Positions 11,046-24,720 are shown, numbered from the stretch's first letter. The stretch is DNA of 64,000 nt from Dicyema japonicum (GCA_011109175.1 RDEW01000005.1:62001-126000); one strand, 5' to 3'. Numbers and translations are program-made. Notes: generated by a model not told the origin, from the sequence alone.

Positions 11046-12027
11046 ACTAATAATGTCAATGTTTTGACTTATTGACCTAAAAATTAAATTTTGACCAACT
11101 TTGACACTACGCCAATTTTTTGTTTTTTATTGACTTATTTTTTAACAATTTACCTGGCGGAAGGATTCCGTTTTGGTTTGTGCCTTCTTCATATCCTAAA
11201 AAGTGTGAGGTGATCCACCAGTCTCAGGAAATCCCTAATACTTGACCTGCCCTTAATGTGTTCCAAATTTAATTAGACCATAATTAACTGTCTCTTTCCG
11301 GTTTATCCTGGCTTATTAATAAATATTATTTAACACGTGGTGTCATTAAAATTTGAGAGTCGCTAGTCTAATTATAAGATGATCACATTGTGGATAATGT
11401 AATGTTCGCAACAAAGTAATCAATGACACTTGGGTATAAAACAGGTGATTGGTCCTTAAAAAGGCATGCCCACTGTCTATTGTCATCAAGATTATTAGTT
11501 ATCTTTGATTATGTATTCTAATAAATTAATACATAGAGTCATTAAACTATGGTCTTACAGCTACTGCTTCATCTTTCGATTTCGGAGAAAAACGATGAAA
11601 AAGGCGCAAGTGGAATATCACATGAATAGTTGTTACTCTATAACCCGTAGTTTGTCTAATATATTAGTGACAGCCTACTTTTTAATTGGATAGGTAACGT
11701 CGCATTGAAGTGCCTTCATTGTCTCATGAACTTTTTGTCTCCTTTCTTTTCACATTAATGCAACGAGTGACTCAAAAATCGCCTGAAATACAAAGCTTTT
11801 GATCAACGACCCTGATTCGGCTCAAGATAAATGCTAATCTGGTAGTGATTCGGTATAACCATTAATCTCCGTAGCAAACATTTCCCTAACAACTTCATAG
11901 TCCTAAGATAAACAGAATGATCTCTTAAGGGTATCAAATCCCCTCTATTCTGAGTACCCTGATTTATTAAGCAAAAATTAAAAAAAATTATTCAATGAAC
12001 AAATTTTATGTTGTTAAAATAGAAAAG
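11046..12027. other. Intergenic, downstream of CPSF1
   Basis: AT-rich. A patch at 11205-11245 (AGGTGATCCACCAGTCTCAGG) weakly resembles the SINE-C centre. No gene recognised. Confidence 0.3.
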
Positions 12028-15000
12028 TCAAAAATGGCACAAAGTAGCCTCCTGAACAAATCTGAGATCTTCCAAGATCTACAAATTCAAGCAATCGTCA
12101 CCTCGACAACTGTAGAACCAATTTTCCTAGCCAACTCCCGCCGCTCGTGGAAATTCAAAAATATAAATTCCTCCAACAACCGTTTGTCCAAAATTTCAGT
12201 CCGGTTTCGGGACATGTCTACTCCCTGCCTTTAAATAAGCCCATTCACAACCGATAAGACTGGGGATTCAGAAAGGCTGTATGACACACACTCACAGACA
12301 GGAGACTCTGCAGAATCCTCAGTCGTTTGAAGATTTTCTCGTTCAGAGGAACCATACAGGAAATCCCACCATCATTCATAGCTTAATGTTACATCAAAAG
12401 TCACCCAAATATGTGATCTGCGGTAAATTTGAGCCACCCTGTAGAGAAATTCGCCACATAGAACTCACCAGAGATCCCACGTGGAAGGAAGTAAGCAAAT
12501 GCAGCCATTGACCACTCCCACTCTGCCAAGAAACTACCAGTAAACCACAACACAACCTTCTGGCCTGTACTCAAACACGTTCAGATTCCCACCAGTACAT
12601 GAAGCTACAATTCAAACCCACTACAACCAATAAATGAGAGACCGCTATTATTGACCAAATAATCGACGGAGATAATCTCCAATTTGTCCACGTGCTACCA
12701 TCATATACTCCACCAACCTTGCTAACCAGTGAGAGGACACGGTTTTCCGCATCAAAGTGCAACAAAGCAACGCTTTTGACTATATCTGCCACCAAAATCA
12801 AATTTTTAAGACAAGTCATGGTGGTACAGTAAATATTGGAGTCCACAAAGGCGATTGCTGTCAGGTCATTGTCGCTCTTCCTGATGGTCAGAGCGTAGAT
12901 CTTCTGACCTATTGCAGCAATCAGGAATCCGTTGCATTCACAGAGAGCTGTGGCAGGAGCCCGCTGTTCCTTCTCGTAGAAATTCTGTCAGTTAGATTAG
13001 TTACCACCTTCAATTTGTGCCTCGAATTAAGGACTCCTGGCTCCGGTACCACTTCAACCACCTCGTACAAGTAAATCTGAAATCTGGCCCAACAACTCCA
13101 CTTTTCCGCGAGATGTGACCTCCTCTCCCGAACACGTGACCATACTGGTGACGAGGAAGTCGCTTCTACCCTCCGTTGCAGATATATTCCGTAGACTGAC
13201 GAAGCTGCAGCACGTGCCTGTTCCCAGAGTTCAAAGTCGATGCTGGAATACCCAAAAACCAAAAACCGAGTATTGGAGATCTCTTCCATATCCCCAGACA
13301 ACAGCTTCACAAAAAACCAGCTTATGCGAGGCAGAACAAACCCACTTTCTAAAATATCCCAATTCAAGACCTGTCTCGACTTCCAACACTTCTCGGTCTC
13401 CTCCAACATACGGACTAAAATATTGTTGTCATGTTCTTCACTACAGACAAGAGCATAGATCTGACAATAAAACAGAACTGACATTTTTGGCGGGATTATG
13501 GCAAATAAAATGGACTGTAGCTCTCTGAGGGGATTTTGAAGTAATCCACTCACTTTCCAACGATTTATCATAATAATTTAAGCTTGCAATGTTCATCACA
13601 TTCTAGAATCTTAGAGGTAACCGAACCTGATCCGTTAAGTAAATGAAACCATCAGAACAGCTGTTTGGGTTGGAGAAGCAAGCGAATGAGATTATTTGAT
13701 GGTCACAACTCATTCTATGCTGCTGAAAAACTCCACCTGCAGACAATATGAACCAACAAGGGTTAGATCCACATAAAAACAACTTGGTGTAAAAATAATT
13801 CAAACTCCAGAATAACCACCAATTTTAGTGAAAGGTTTAAGCATTCTATTTCCCCCTAAAGTTCCCCCAATAAGCACGGAATGACGGATTTTCTTAAAAC
13901 GGAGTCGTTTTTCCGCAAAACAAAAGGCTGCGTAAATGTGAAGTTCATTTTCGGTCATCAACTAAGATAAAACCAGCAAATTACAAAGAGAATGCTTTTG
14001 TAATATTTATGGCCCATCGTGAGAAACACAAATTCCGTCACCGAATCGAAAGACTGGTCAACTCCTTCTCTATAACCGTTGAAGACAGAATGAGGACTGG
14101 CAAGTAAACCCGAGATTCACATTATTGGTGGGGTAATCGGATCATTCACGTCGTAGAGGTGCTGAGGGAACATATGCAGGTTTTTATTGCAAAAATGAAG
14201 CTTCCCTTTGAGGCCAACTCCAAATCTAAGCTCAAAATACGAGAAAACCTCAAATTCAAGGGTCTCCTTACGAATGAGTAAAATCCAGGCTGTAACTTGA
14301 CCGGAACAATTGCAACAACTTGAAAGAAATCCACGGTCGTCACTGAAATGGGAAAACGTGATATTGTTTGTCCTTCAATAAAGCGACTAAATTACCTCTC
14401 CCAAAATGAGCGGATAAGTCCTCAAAGAAAGAGTCGTCTCAACTTCGAGGATAAACAAACGGCCACATGAGGAGTGGAATATAACACAAGGTCCACTAAG
14501 CAATCCAGCGTTTTGGCACACACGAGGGAGAGAAATAGAAAATAGTCTCTCATCTAAATTTAAGTAATATTTATAAAAGTAAACAAATATAAAAACATAA
14601 AAATTTTAATATTAAACAATGATTTTTTAAATATTAAAAATTAATTAGATAAAAAACAATTTCAACTTTTAGTAAACAAGTAAGCCGACTGCTGGCAAAT
14701 TTGGATAAAATAATGATCCATAATAGTTGTGGCATACACGGTAGTCTCCATAGTACTGAAGCCACCGTCATCAATCTCAGTGATCTCATTCCCATTGGAG
14801 AAAACCTTATAGTCACACAATAGGTCAACCAAGGTCCCATTGGATCTGCTAATCAGCAACAAGTCGTGGTAAACAGAATCCGCTAACCGCAATGTAAACA
14901 AATCCAACGATTGTGTCAATTTAAATGCTGTCATCACACATGGTTTAACTGATCTCTAACAATTAGCAATATTTTCTACCTCCAAACACGTGACATGCCC

Positions 15001-16716
15001 TGTTTCTTGAAATCCCGAGGATAAGACAAGCTTCACGCCCAATTTGTGAGATGCTCCATTCGAATAAGCGAGGTCAGTAGCAAGACAAGGCCCAATGTTC
15101 TCGATTTCCTCACATAGCTACAAGATGAGACAAAAAAGGTCAACATCCAAGGAAACGCATGTTCCACTAAAAAACGGATCAAATCCAGCGTCGATATCGC
15201 CATAAATATCCTCTAGTTGGATTATATTGTTATTTTGTTTTGTTGGCGAACCTAAAATAAAATAGAATTTTTGAAACCTTCTAAAGTGTTGAGTACTTTT
15301 GGTTCTTCGACTTCCATTTCGCTTGTAATGGAAGTGAACTGTCATAGTAAAGTCAACTAAAACCTTAATTTTTAGCAGCTGAGATGTTCCGAGAACAGAT
15401 CCTACGAATACAAAATCCAGGAAAGAGATCATCTAAAATCGATTTGAAAATTACACAAAAAGGCGTAGTAATGACAAAAGATGGACTCAGCTTAGTCAAT
15501 TGTAGCTTTTGCACAATCCTGAATCTATCGCTCTCAAAATTAAGCAAATATCTAAATAACATACAAATCTGACATCTTTGATTCTGACAGTCCAATTAGT
15601 GCCTGACTAGGGGAGATAAAGCATGAGACAGCGCCTTCTATTGTCAAGCTTAAGTCGTTCTTCTCTGAGCATTAAAAATAAGAGAACCAAACGGAAAGGC
15701 GGTCGACTCCTCAACTATGCAATTTAATCCGAGAGAACACGTAGGGGATCCTTGATTCAGGTAGATAATGCTGTTCACTGCCAAAACTAAAACTCCCCCT
15801 ACAAATATAAAGAAAGAATACCGAAAGGCCGGGGGACCGGAAGGAGAGACTGGCAGTCGTAGGGAAGTCCTGAATGTGACCATATTATGGGACATGAGTC
15901 CATATTTGCTAAGGAAATTGCCACGAGGGCAAAAGTGTCTCGAATCGAGTTAATTAGGCTAGAAATAAAAATTTATGAGCATACCCAGCCCATGTGACAT
16001 TAGGTTCGTACATAATGAGAAGTGTTGGTTCGTTGTAACCAACAAGAAACTGCATATCCACGACGTTGATGATTCTTTCATCATAGGTGGCCCACAAATC
16101 AATGGAAAATGAAGGAATTTCGTTAACAGGTTCGTTTCTGGGTAAAATAGTTTAAAAACGATTCAAAATTTCCCGCACTTTTCATAAACGGGAGAACAAA
16201 CAATAAAGGTTCTTGTGACAGAAAGGCAGTACAGCGACTGTCTTGATCAGTCCTTAACAAGCTAGGAAGCCTCATTGAGTTGACTCGTGGACACTACAAT
16301 CAAAGAAATAATAAACTGATAGTAAATTTGCCTCGAAATTGTGCAGAGAAGTGGTCACAACATCGTCTATTTCGGGGTCATATTTCATCAGCACAACCTG
16401 TGTTGTTTTTAAAGGAAAACCTTAGCCAACTCGAAGGAAACAATAAGGGTGGATATCTTGCCGTCTAAACAAACATGGGTGAGTCCGGAAATATCGCCAA
16501 ATACATCGAATGAGAGTAGAAACTCCAAACATGGCTAACTGACTTAAAATGGCAAACCTCATTACTGTCATGGACCACTTTATAAATTTTAACAAAATTT
16601 ATTCCCGCCATAATAAGAGAGAGAAACTCCTCAGAAATAAAATTACAGCACGTGGAGAATCTCACAGCATTATTGGAATGAATTTGAGAATAAAGCGAAT
16701 ATACGTCTTTTTGCAT
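12028..16716 (-). CDS. CPSF1: Cleavage and polyadenylation specificity factor subunit 1 (CPSF160)
   Basis: CPSF1 is the large beta-propeller scaffold of the nuclear complex that recognises AAUAAA and directs mRNA 3' cleavage. Seen on the minus strand: start at 16716 (MQKDVYSLYSQIH, then FSTCCNFIS), LLISRSNGTL and YFIQICQQSAYLF mid-protein, YLYEVVEVVPEPG near 13050, LKNLILVADIVKSVALLHF near 12790, IISVDYLVNNSGLSFIG, DDGG.SCMVPLNEKIFKRL, and the C-terminus IFLNFHERRELARKIGST ... ILEDLRFVQEATLCHF, stop at 12028-12030. The C-terminal part was reconstructed through successive introns of about 19-24 nt, for example 12079-12101 (23 nt). The 4.7-kb span fits a protein near the usual 1,400 residues. 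I did not resolve every central exon (13600-16400), so small frameshifts there are not excluded. Confidence 0.93.
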
Positions 16717-17028
16717 TAATCTAGTAGAATTAGATGAAAAGTCAGCATACACACACGTTCGATTATAAAAATATTATTCCATCAATTTAAATATAATATA
16801 TTAAATTATTTTATTTTGTCAATTTAAATTTAATTTACTGTTTGTTATTGTTTTGTTGAGATTTGAGTAAATCTTAGTTTTGTCAATTCTGTTGTGCTTA
16901 CTCATATATCGTTTATGAATTTATTAACTTTTAAGATCGTGGATCAAATGTTAAGTAAAATATTTCCAATTCAAAATTAATTAATTTTAAGACTTAAGTT
17001 AAAGCACATCTCATTTTTAAGATAAAAA
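16717..17028. other. AT-rich 5' flank of CPSF1
   Basis: Very AT-rich and without repeats I recognise. It is the presumed promoter side of CPSF1 by position. Confidence 0.35.
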
Positions 17029-17090
17029 GCGGCCACCCTGACTGCGTGGCTACTATTACCTCTCAGGATGGCAAGCGATTTTCGACTATT
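17029..17090 (-). mobile_element. LINE-F terminal scrap
   Basis: CCCTGACTGCGTGGCTA and CTCTCAGGATGGCAAGCGA match the LINE-F 3' end of 2130-2190 in the same orientation. Confidence 0.6.
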
Positions 17091-17159
17091 CTTGTCGTTA
17101 GCCTTCTCCATCCTTTTCGCTGTCTTGCTTACTGTCTGATTTCGTTCAGATCGTCTACA

Positions 17160-17600
17160 TCCATCAATTGGCCCCGATCACAGCATAATCCTCCGCAAGT
17201 GTCCTAGGAAGACAACTTCTTGGACGTCTTCTGAACGTAGAAATTTTAGTATGACCAAAGAATTCTTCCATGGCGGCATTGCATGGTGTTTCTTCACCCA
17301 TCTATAGAATATGTCTAAAAAGGCGCCAGTGGGCTTCAAGTGCTTTTTACTTATTGGTCCACAATCAGTCAATCTGTATAATTTATTGTTTTAGATTTTC
17401 CTCGGCCAAGAATATCCAAGGAATTTTTTTTGACCTCTGTGAAACGAGTCGAGTTGCTCCATGTCTTTCTTTGGTGTTCCCCAAGTACCTGCGTTGTATA
17501 TCAGGACTGGTCGGACAAATCCATTATATAAGCGTAACCACATCTTAGTAGGAATTCGATTCTTTCTCATCAAAATGGGTTGTATTTAAGTGCTATTGTG
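17160..17600 (-). mobile_element. LINE-D C-terminal fragment
   Basis: The minus strand encodes the post-RT region: PTKMWLRLYNGFVRPVLIYN, GTWGTPKKDMEQLDSFHRGQ, then WKNSLVILKFLRSEDVQEV in a shifted frame. The LYxxxVRPVLLY motif is typical after the RT domain of non-LTR elements. Confidence 0.8.
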
Positions 17601-17718
17601 GCCAATATCTTTCGTCTTGTGATATCTTCTGAATCGCCAAGTAACGATCTGAGTTTTCGGATGTTCCTTCTCTTTTTGATTGAGATGGTGACGTTCCTCT
17701 CTTAGTTATGTCTCAAAC

Positions 17719-18400
17719 TTGTTCTCGTTCTATTCGATCCACGATGAAGATTATGGAAAATACCACCTAATGTTACTACCGTCTGAATGCCGACACTATG
17801 GACTGGGATTTGCTGTCCGAGCTTCGTTGAGAAAACGAGAGTTCAAAATGTGGAGTGTTAATGATCGTATTTCGATTCTTCAAATCAAACTAAAACCGAC
17901 AGGGAATAAACTGTTGAGTATTATCAACGTATATGCATTCCATTCCGATAGAATATGGGATACCCCGATGAGTTGGACGAAATTTATGCAAGCCTTTCCA
18001 AAGTGTGCATCGAACTGAACAAAACAACAATCATGTTTCTGACGGGAGACTGGAATGGCAAAGCAGGCATTAAGAAAAACTATGAAATATGTATTGGAAG
18101 GCACGAAAGAGGCTATCGAAACTCTTCTGTAGAGTCTCTAATTGGGTTTTGTCTGGCATTTGGTCTTTATCTCTGCAATACGACCTTTCAACATCCAGCC
18201 AGGCATAAGACGACATGGACTGGCCACAGAAAAGACCAAGACGGCCGAGAGATTAAAGTACACAATCAAATAGATTATATATTACGTGAGAATGCACATA
18301 AAAACTTGCTCGTGGACTCACGCTCATATGGAGGAGCTGCAACAAATAGTGATCAAAGGATAACGGTGGCTCGGATTTGCTATTTGGTTTTAAGACTTAA
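17719..18400 (+). mobile_element. LINE-D endonuclease-domain fragment
   Basis: Plus-strand AP-endonuclease-like blocks: RHYGLGFAVR, NDRISILQIKL, LLSIINVYAFHS, then after a frameshift near 17960 TIMFLTGDWNGKAG, IGRHERGYRNSS, FQHPARHKTTWTGHR, HNQIDYILRE and SRSYGGAATNSDQR. The catalytic Asn/His context is degraded (SDQR where the intact family has SDHK). It lies back to back with the opposite-strand piece at 17160-17600. Confidence 0.85.
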
Positions 18401-18461
18401 GTTGAAAATATCTAATTAAACCAACTTAAATATTAAGTCTGATATTACCGTACCCTATTCT

Positions 18462-18710
18462 ATATAGCCGCGTGGAGTCATGTGGTGATATGTGACTAGT
18501 TGGTTAAAAATTTATGTTCTTACCCTCTGATTGCGGCATTGGATCCACCTTAGTAAGGAGACGCCCAATGCCTGGCGAGCATTAAAAGGATCAAATTACT
18601 CTTTCCACCGGGGAGCAATTTCGTTACCTAAAGACAAGTTCTGGAATCACTGGATTAAGGAGTTAGTTAGTTTGGTTACCCTTGGTCCTTGAAATAATTT
18701 TATTTATAAG
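18462..18710 (+). repeat. SINE-C copy
   Basis: Starts ATAGCCGCGTGGAGTCATGT, runs through ACGCCCAATGCCTGGC and CTTTCCACCGGGGAGC, and ends near the tail. It is diverged relative to 25212 and 28616. Confidence 0.7.
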
Positions 18711-18829
18711 TAAATAGTACTTTTACTGTGGTTTTGAAATTGAAACTTAAGTCTTATCTGATTTTTACGAAATGGGTTTTGTGAAATTTTATCATTTGAA
18801 TTTATTATACCAAAAGGGCTATGGCTTAA

Positions 18830-18905
18830 GGCTAAGACAAAAGATTGGAATAGCCATACTCCGAGGAACTCGTTTCGCAATCCACGCAGCAGGCTTTCCT
18901 CAAAC
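18830..18905 (+). mobile_element. LINE-F C-terminal scrap
   Basis: Plus-strand LRQKIGIAILRGTRFAIHAA is the LINE-F terminal motif. A closely related scrap lies inverted at 31080-31195. Confidence 0.65.
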
Positions 18906-19239
18906 TGATATTTGTTTTAATTATTAATTAACCTAAAATTATGAATTATACCAAAAGAACATTGCAATTTAGTAACAATCATCTTATTGTAATGGCTTCC
19001 AATATTCTTATTAAAATATTATTAATAAAAATTGAAATCTTCAAGCGTCATGGGATCTTCTTGGTTCAGGAGACAGCAAGTGTTTTGGCAGCATCCAAAA
19101 AAGATCCCTCTCTTCCCTACTCTATGGGTTTCCCACAATGAAGGATATGGATGGACGTGATGCTTGAATGGATGCCTCCCATTCCTACCAAGGACTAGAT
19201 TAAAACAGTTTCAGTTGTGTCCTTGGTTATTAAAAATAT
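18906..19239. other. Unassigned sequence
   Basis: AT-rich; no recognised motif. Confidence 0.3.
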
Positions 19240-19450
19240 TTTTTTTGATAAAACTGGTTTGATTCGAATGCATTCTATGCCGTCTTTCGTCCTCACCATG
19301 CATCGATTTTCTAAATAGATATATGCGATAGATATCTAACTTATAATTTATCGTTCTTTTCTTTTTCTTATGTATGAGTCCCAGGTGGCAATCCGGTTCC
19401 GTACTGATTAAACACTTATTACTCTTTGAGGCAGGGCTGTTGTGTGTTGT
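19240..19450 (-). repeat. SINE-E copy (diverged)
   Basis: TTTCTTTTTCTTATGTATGA and GGCAATCCGGTTCCGTACTG match the SINE-E centre at 5590-5640 in the same orientation. The LINE-D-like tail is not clear. Confidence 0.55.
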
Positions 19451-19559
19451 GTCGCCATGTATTAAATGCTTTTTGAATTTCAAATGGTTTTTTGTCAAAA
19501 AACGTGTTGTATTGTCGTGTTGTGTTGATTTTCGCCTATTGAGATTTTTCTCCTATTCT

Positions 19560-22440
19560 TGACTTTCACCTATTGTTGATTCAGTGGAATGTTACTCGAA
19601 AAGTCATCGTCAATTGCTCTGCCTGCAACATGAACAATTTGAGAAAGTTCGGAATTTCTTGTTCTGTCTATGGAGCTTCTTTCACCTCAGATGTTTGAAG
19701 CTCTCTCAGGCCTCATCCGCGCCTTTGGGATATGGCACTGCCGCTCGTGCTTTGGAATTGGCTGGGGGTTTTCTAATGGTCACGCGAGTCCATACACCTC
19801 CAGAGAAAACCTTTCCCAATTTGGATCCAGATTCGCTACTCAAACTTATCAATGAACGTCGTACATCGAAAAATATCCCGGTGAAGATCCCAAAAGCAGC
19901 ATGCTCCCTAGTACCGAAGCCTTAACCAAAGCAATCGACGATGCTCTCCACTCCGACTCTATAAACGACTGGATACGTTTGTTTAATTTTGCTCCTTTCG
20001 CACTTGGCTCCTCAGAGATTGCAATGGGAAGAGTCTCTCTTGATTGAATGAAGAACAACATCCGCGCATTTATGGATGGAACTCACTTTACAGACCTCCC
20101 GTCCTTTTGCATCCGTTCAACTGAGACTCGAAGTTCAACTCGGGAAAAAGAGATTTTTGGCCTAAGAAGACCGTACGATCGAAGTTGCTTGAAGGAGGAA
20201 CCCGATCCGCATTGAAGGCCCTCTCACTCTCAGGTGAACCACGCAATCTAACCTGATACTTACAAGATTATATTGGACAACGAATGACCTACGCCACTGC
20301 TTCAGAAGTGACCCCTTTGTCCACGTCGCCTGATGATGTCATCACGGCGTTATGGAACTTTGCACCAAGTAGCTGTGGAGGTCTCGATGGCTTAAGGCCC
20401 GGCCATCTTAAAGACCTTATTTCACCGACTATTGGAGACCAAGCAAGTCGTCTTTCATACTCACTCACTTCTCTTATGAACAGGATATTATCTGGACATT
20501 TGCCTGATTTGATACGACATATTGTTTTCGGCTAGTCTGATTGCAGTCGACAAGAAGGGAGGTGGTATCCGCCCGATCGCGGTCGGATTCACCTTCAGGA
20601 GATTAGCAGCCAAGATTGCTTCCAGATTTTCTACGTCAATCTTGTCAAAATCCATACTTCCCAGTCAGGTTGGAGTCGGAGTTCGTCTTGGATGTGAGGC
20701 AGCCGTTCAAGACATTCAGGAACCGCAGCATTTAAGACTTTAAAAAGCACAGTATGATAAAGCTGGATATCAAGAACGTTTTTAACAGGTTAAGATGAGA
20801 CTGCATTCTGGAGGCCTGCAAGGAAAGATGTCCGTACATATTTGAACTGGTCAATTATTCATACGGAAAACCTTCATCACTATTGCACGGGGATTTCATA
20901 GTTCCATCGTCCTCAGGTGTTCAACAGGGCGACCCCCTCGGACCACTGCTGTTCTCCCTCGGAATTGAGAGGATACGAAGCTTTCTCGATGCCCACTCAA
21001 CATCTGGTACCTCGATGACGCTGTCTTAGGAGGTCCCCCGGAAACGGTCTTCCAGGAGTTAACAGTACTCATCCCGCGTTATCCGAGGTGGGTCTTTAGT
21101 TAAGTACAACGAAATGTGAAATAACAAACTGTGGTCTTGCTGACGATGACTTCTCTTCAATTGTTCAAAATTTTACTCCTTGTTTCCGGTGGGATTTCGA
21201 CCCCTGAAAACAAATTGATTTTTCTTGGATCCCCGATCACTAGAATGCGATGAAGCATGTCTTCCTAGACAAAAAACAACTCCTATGCGAATCGCTGGAA
21301 GATTACAGCTCTTGACTCACACTCATCATTATTCCTCATGAAAAGAAGTCTTAAAATTTAAAGAATCGCCTATGTACTCAGGAGAGCCCGTACTATTCCA
21401 ACTGGAGAAGCTTGAGCTCTTTGATTTGTCTTTCTCAGCTCCACGGAGCAAATATTTAATGTCAAATTCGACGATGCTACATATAAGCAAGCTACACTCC
21501 CAGTTAGATTTGGGGTCTTGGAATCCGTCGTACTTTGAACGTTTCACTTCCTGCACACCTTCTTCACTCAAGGCCTGTGAACCTTTGGTCAGGAGGATTC
21601 TACACTACCCGAATTCTCAATTGACCAAAACATAATCCACACACAAGAATCTTGGAATGCCACTAACTTCCCCTGCCTCCTTCACATGACTGCCAGCGAA
21701 ACATGGACAATTTATTGTGTTGGAAATCATATGGAATCCTACTGGAATCAGCCAATCAGCACCGACGCACTTGTTTTGCTTCCCCGAGCGGAGCTTGGCT
21801 AAACGCCATCCCAATGGAGCTCTGGGCACTTTCTGGATAATGAATGCGTTAAAAGTGTTATCTCTCTGTGGCTGGAACTGAAAGTATGTGTACCTCACCC
21901 GTGCTGAGTGGCATCCTGATAGACTGATATGGCCTGCACCCACTCGCCTGCAAGAGGAGCGCTGGCAGATCCAAGGCACAAAGCTCTGAATGAGACTGTC
22001 AAGCGGCTATAGATGCTGCTGGATACTCGGCCATTCTTGAACCAGTCGGGTTATGCAGAAGTGACAGGAAACGACCGGACAGGATGACCATATTTCCCTT
22101 TGAGGCCGGGAAGCCACTTTTTGGAACGTGACACGTACAGACACGTTCGCCCAGAACAATCTTACGAGTGCACTTCAAGGGCCTGTTTTGCAGCCGTCAA
22201 GGCAGAGAAGGCCTAAACTCGAAAAATACGGCGACCTTCCCGATAATGTCCAATTTGTTCCCCTTGCTATGGAGACTTCCGGATCCTACTCACCCTCTAC
22301 ATTAGAGTTTTTCAAACGTCTTGGAATTGGATCACCTCATGCACTGGAGATCTCCGCGTACGCCGCTGGCTGTTTGAGGAAATTTTGCTTGCAATTCTGA
22401 AAGGAACTGATTGAACTGAGTGACTTTGTTATGCCTCCTC
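19560..22440 (+). mobile_element. LINE-F, nearly full-length but broken
   Basis: A non-LTR element on the plus strand. Reverse-transcriptase blocks: SSCGGLDGLRPGHLKDLISP (about 20370), VDKKGGGIRPIAVG and RRLAAKIASRF (20545-20625), a VGVGVRLGCEAAVQ block (20665), GVQQGDPLGPLLFSLGIE (about 20915-20965) and WYLDDAVLGG (about 21005) across frames. The C-terminus has RPDRMTIFPFEAGKPLF (about 22080) and the KYGDLPDNVQFVPLAMETSG domain (22225-22290), ending near 22400. The paired Asp and Glu in these last blocks suggest a nuclease-like fold (inference). Stops at many points rule out activity. Confidence 0.85.
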
Positions 22441-22599
22441 ACATAGTCACCATTGAGCATTCGGCTACAACGTGTAACCAAATGATCCACTGATTTGTTA
22501 GCCTTTTTCTAATGACTGCAATCTGAATTATTAGTATCAAAAAACAAGTTCATTTAATGTAGCAGACAATACATGTCTTCTGATCTCGGGGTATTATTT

Positions 22600-23400
22600 C
22601 CACTGGTTAACCACTCCGAAGACCCGACCAGATCAACGTTCCCATCTCCGTAACTGTTAAACAGCATAGAGTGAAGTTTTCTTCGCAATATAATCAATCA
22701 GGCCTATCTCCTGACTTTCTCTGATAGTCTTTATATTAACTCGAGTTAGATCCATCTTCTATTTGAAAAAAGGAATCCTGTGATTGTGGTCATGTGTGTT
22801 TTCTTAGTTGCCTGTTCGAGTAGCCAGCTATTATTTGGAGGATGTTTAATTTTTGTTTTGCTTTAATGCAAAGTACTTCAACGTGTTTGTTAAAACTTAT
22901 GACGTGTCAAACGTGACTCCGAAGATTTGGGATATTTAACCACTGGGAGAAGTTCGTTGTTGAAGTATATATTCAGTCTGCGTTTAAATTGTCTTTAGTC
23001 AGTTATAAAAATTGTCACTCAAGATTTCAAATTAGTAAAACCGTCTGCAATAAACTGTGTCAAGGTGGAGAGATGGGAGGTTGTTGAGTGAAGGGGACGA
23101 AAGCCATGTTATAATTTGGAATAGTAAGGTGTCCTAAAGTCTCCTTCAAGACTATTATTTCCAAAATCTTCGATTCAACTGAGGTAAGGGAAATAGGTCT
23201 GTAAGAGGAAGAGGAGGGGGAATCTTTGTTATTTTTGATTACATGGATAATTATCGATTTCATCCATAACATAGGAATAAAACATGAGTTGATTGAGAAT
23301 TCATAAATGGCCTTGAGAGCATTGAGTCCGTTAGGTCCGAGTGTTTCAAGTGGAGGATACATCGGCCATCGACTCCGTTGGCAGGAGAGTTGCGAGCATT
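22600..23400 (-). mobile_element. LINE-J reverse transcriptase fragment
   Basis: The minus strand encodes GPNGLNALKAIYEFSIN, KSIIIHVIKNNKDSPSSSSY and RPISLTSVESKILEIIV (23060-23362), the first RT blocks of jockey/CR1-type elements. Downstream KAKQKLNILQIIAGY (about 22850) fits the post-RT part. The interior is shortened and broken. Confidence 0.8.
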
Positions 23401-24427
23401 TTTGATCAAGTCATGGATTAGCGTTACGGGAACTTGGATATTACCCTTCTTAACTCATGGTGGTTGCTTTTTAACTTCCGAAGTTCACCCTGTTATGACG
23501 AAGAGGATCTCCTATCTGTTCTTGACAATAAAATTAAGTCAACTATGAAGCGATTTTAAACACATATTTCGATGACTATGAATGGCTTTAGGCAACGTTG
23601 CCTGTTTTTGGGGAGGAATTGGGAATTACGTACCTTTGGACGCGACATTTAAGTTCATATTTGTCCTCTTATAGCTTTTCGAAGAATTTGATGGATACGG
23701 TCCGCAAATCTATTTCCGGACGGATGTATCTATGAAACCATCTCGACCAATGGACTTGTGGAAGGACCTGTTCCGGAGGGCTGCTCTAATCAGAAAGAGT
23801 ATTCGAGACGTGTCTTTAAAAAAGAGAAGCACCTTGAGTTCTTGGCTGAACATTTATTCTTGTGCCAAGATTGGCAACCTGCTGGATGATGAGGATACTT
23901 GAGTTTGAGCCAGAAGGAATTCGAAGTGAGAAATTGGTACATCAACGCTTCCATGTATCCCAGAGTTCGCATTTCCGTTCGCTTCCTTGTATCCAAACTA
24001 AGTCCATGAAGTAGAATGAGAGGTACATATATATTAAGGAGATGAAGAAATTTTGTGCACTAGAACTATCCCATAATGCGTCAGGGATATGTCACGACCT
24101 CAAAAATACAATCAACTAAGCATTTGACTAGCTACTTTGCGGATAAAAAATTTAATGTTATAAAAAGGGCTGATTGACTTTCTTTCTCGGTGATCTCTGG
24201 TTCCTCAAATAAATGTCTCCCACAAGAGTGCTTGTTGATTTAGGGTATAGATAATTTGAGTGATCTGCAGTTAATGCTCGATGGGAAATCATTCTACGAT
24301 TTTTTGCCAGTTGGCGTTGTAATTACCAAAATGTTGAATTCTTCATGATTAATCTAAAAGCATACAAATCTAGTGCTTCTTTTTTAGTGATCCCTTCTCG
24401 GAGTTATTAAATAAATCTACTAGTCAA
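23401..24427. other. Unassigned sequence with a SINE-C tail
   Basis: 24170-24235 (TTTCTTTCTCGGTGATCTCTGG then CAAATAAATG, read as separate blocks) matches the SINE-C 3' end. A minus-strand frame at 23790-23996 (motif LGYMEALMYQFLTSNSFWL) may be retroelement coding but is not recognised. Confidence 0.4.
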
Positions 24428-24720
24428 TTATGAATCACTTTGTGGATACTTATTATTGATAAGTCTAAGAAGGTCATACTTGTGACACTCAAACCTCCAC
24501 TTGTTTGAGAAGACCCAAATAAGTCTAGTTGGACCGAAAGTCCAAACATCGAAGACTGCTGAAGGAGAGTTCACCTGATTTTTTGCTACGTTCTCGGTGG
24601 AAATTGTAATTTTGTCTCCCATCTTCATTTCCTTATTGAAACCGTATTTAAATAATCTCCATTCAGACAATTTATGTCGAATTCTGAAAAACAATAGAGG
24701 GCGTAATACAAAATTTTACT
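24428..24720 (-). CDS. Unidentified exon-like frame
   Basis: A minus-strand frame with non-repetitive composition (MGDKITISTENVAKNQ, VFDVWTFGPTRLIWVFSN). It ends near 24428, just downstream of the tRNA gene. I recognise no family and saw no clear partner exons. It could be chance. Confidence 0.25.

Noticed and set aside
13115-13528. Long plus-strand frame (137 codons)
   Set aside because: Lies opposite CPSF1 exons and has no protein-family signal.
21617-21979. Minus-strand frame of 120 codons
   Set aside because: Antisense of the LINE-F C-terminal coding region, which carries the recognisable motifs.
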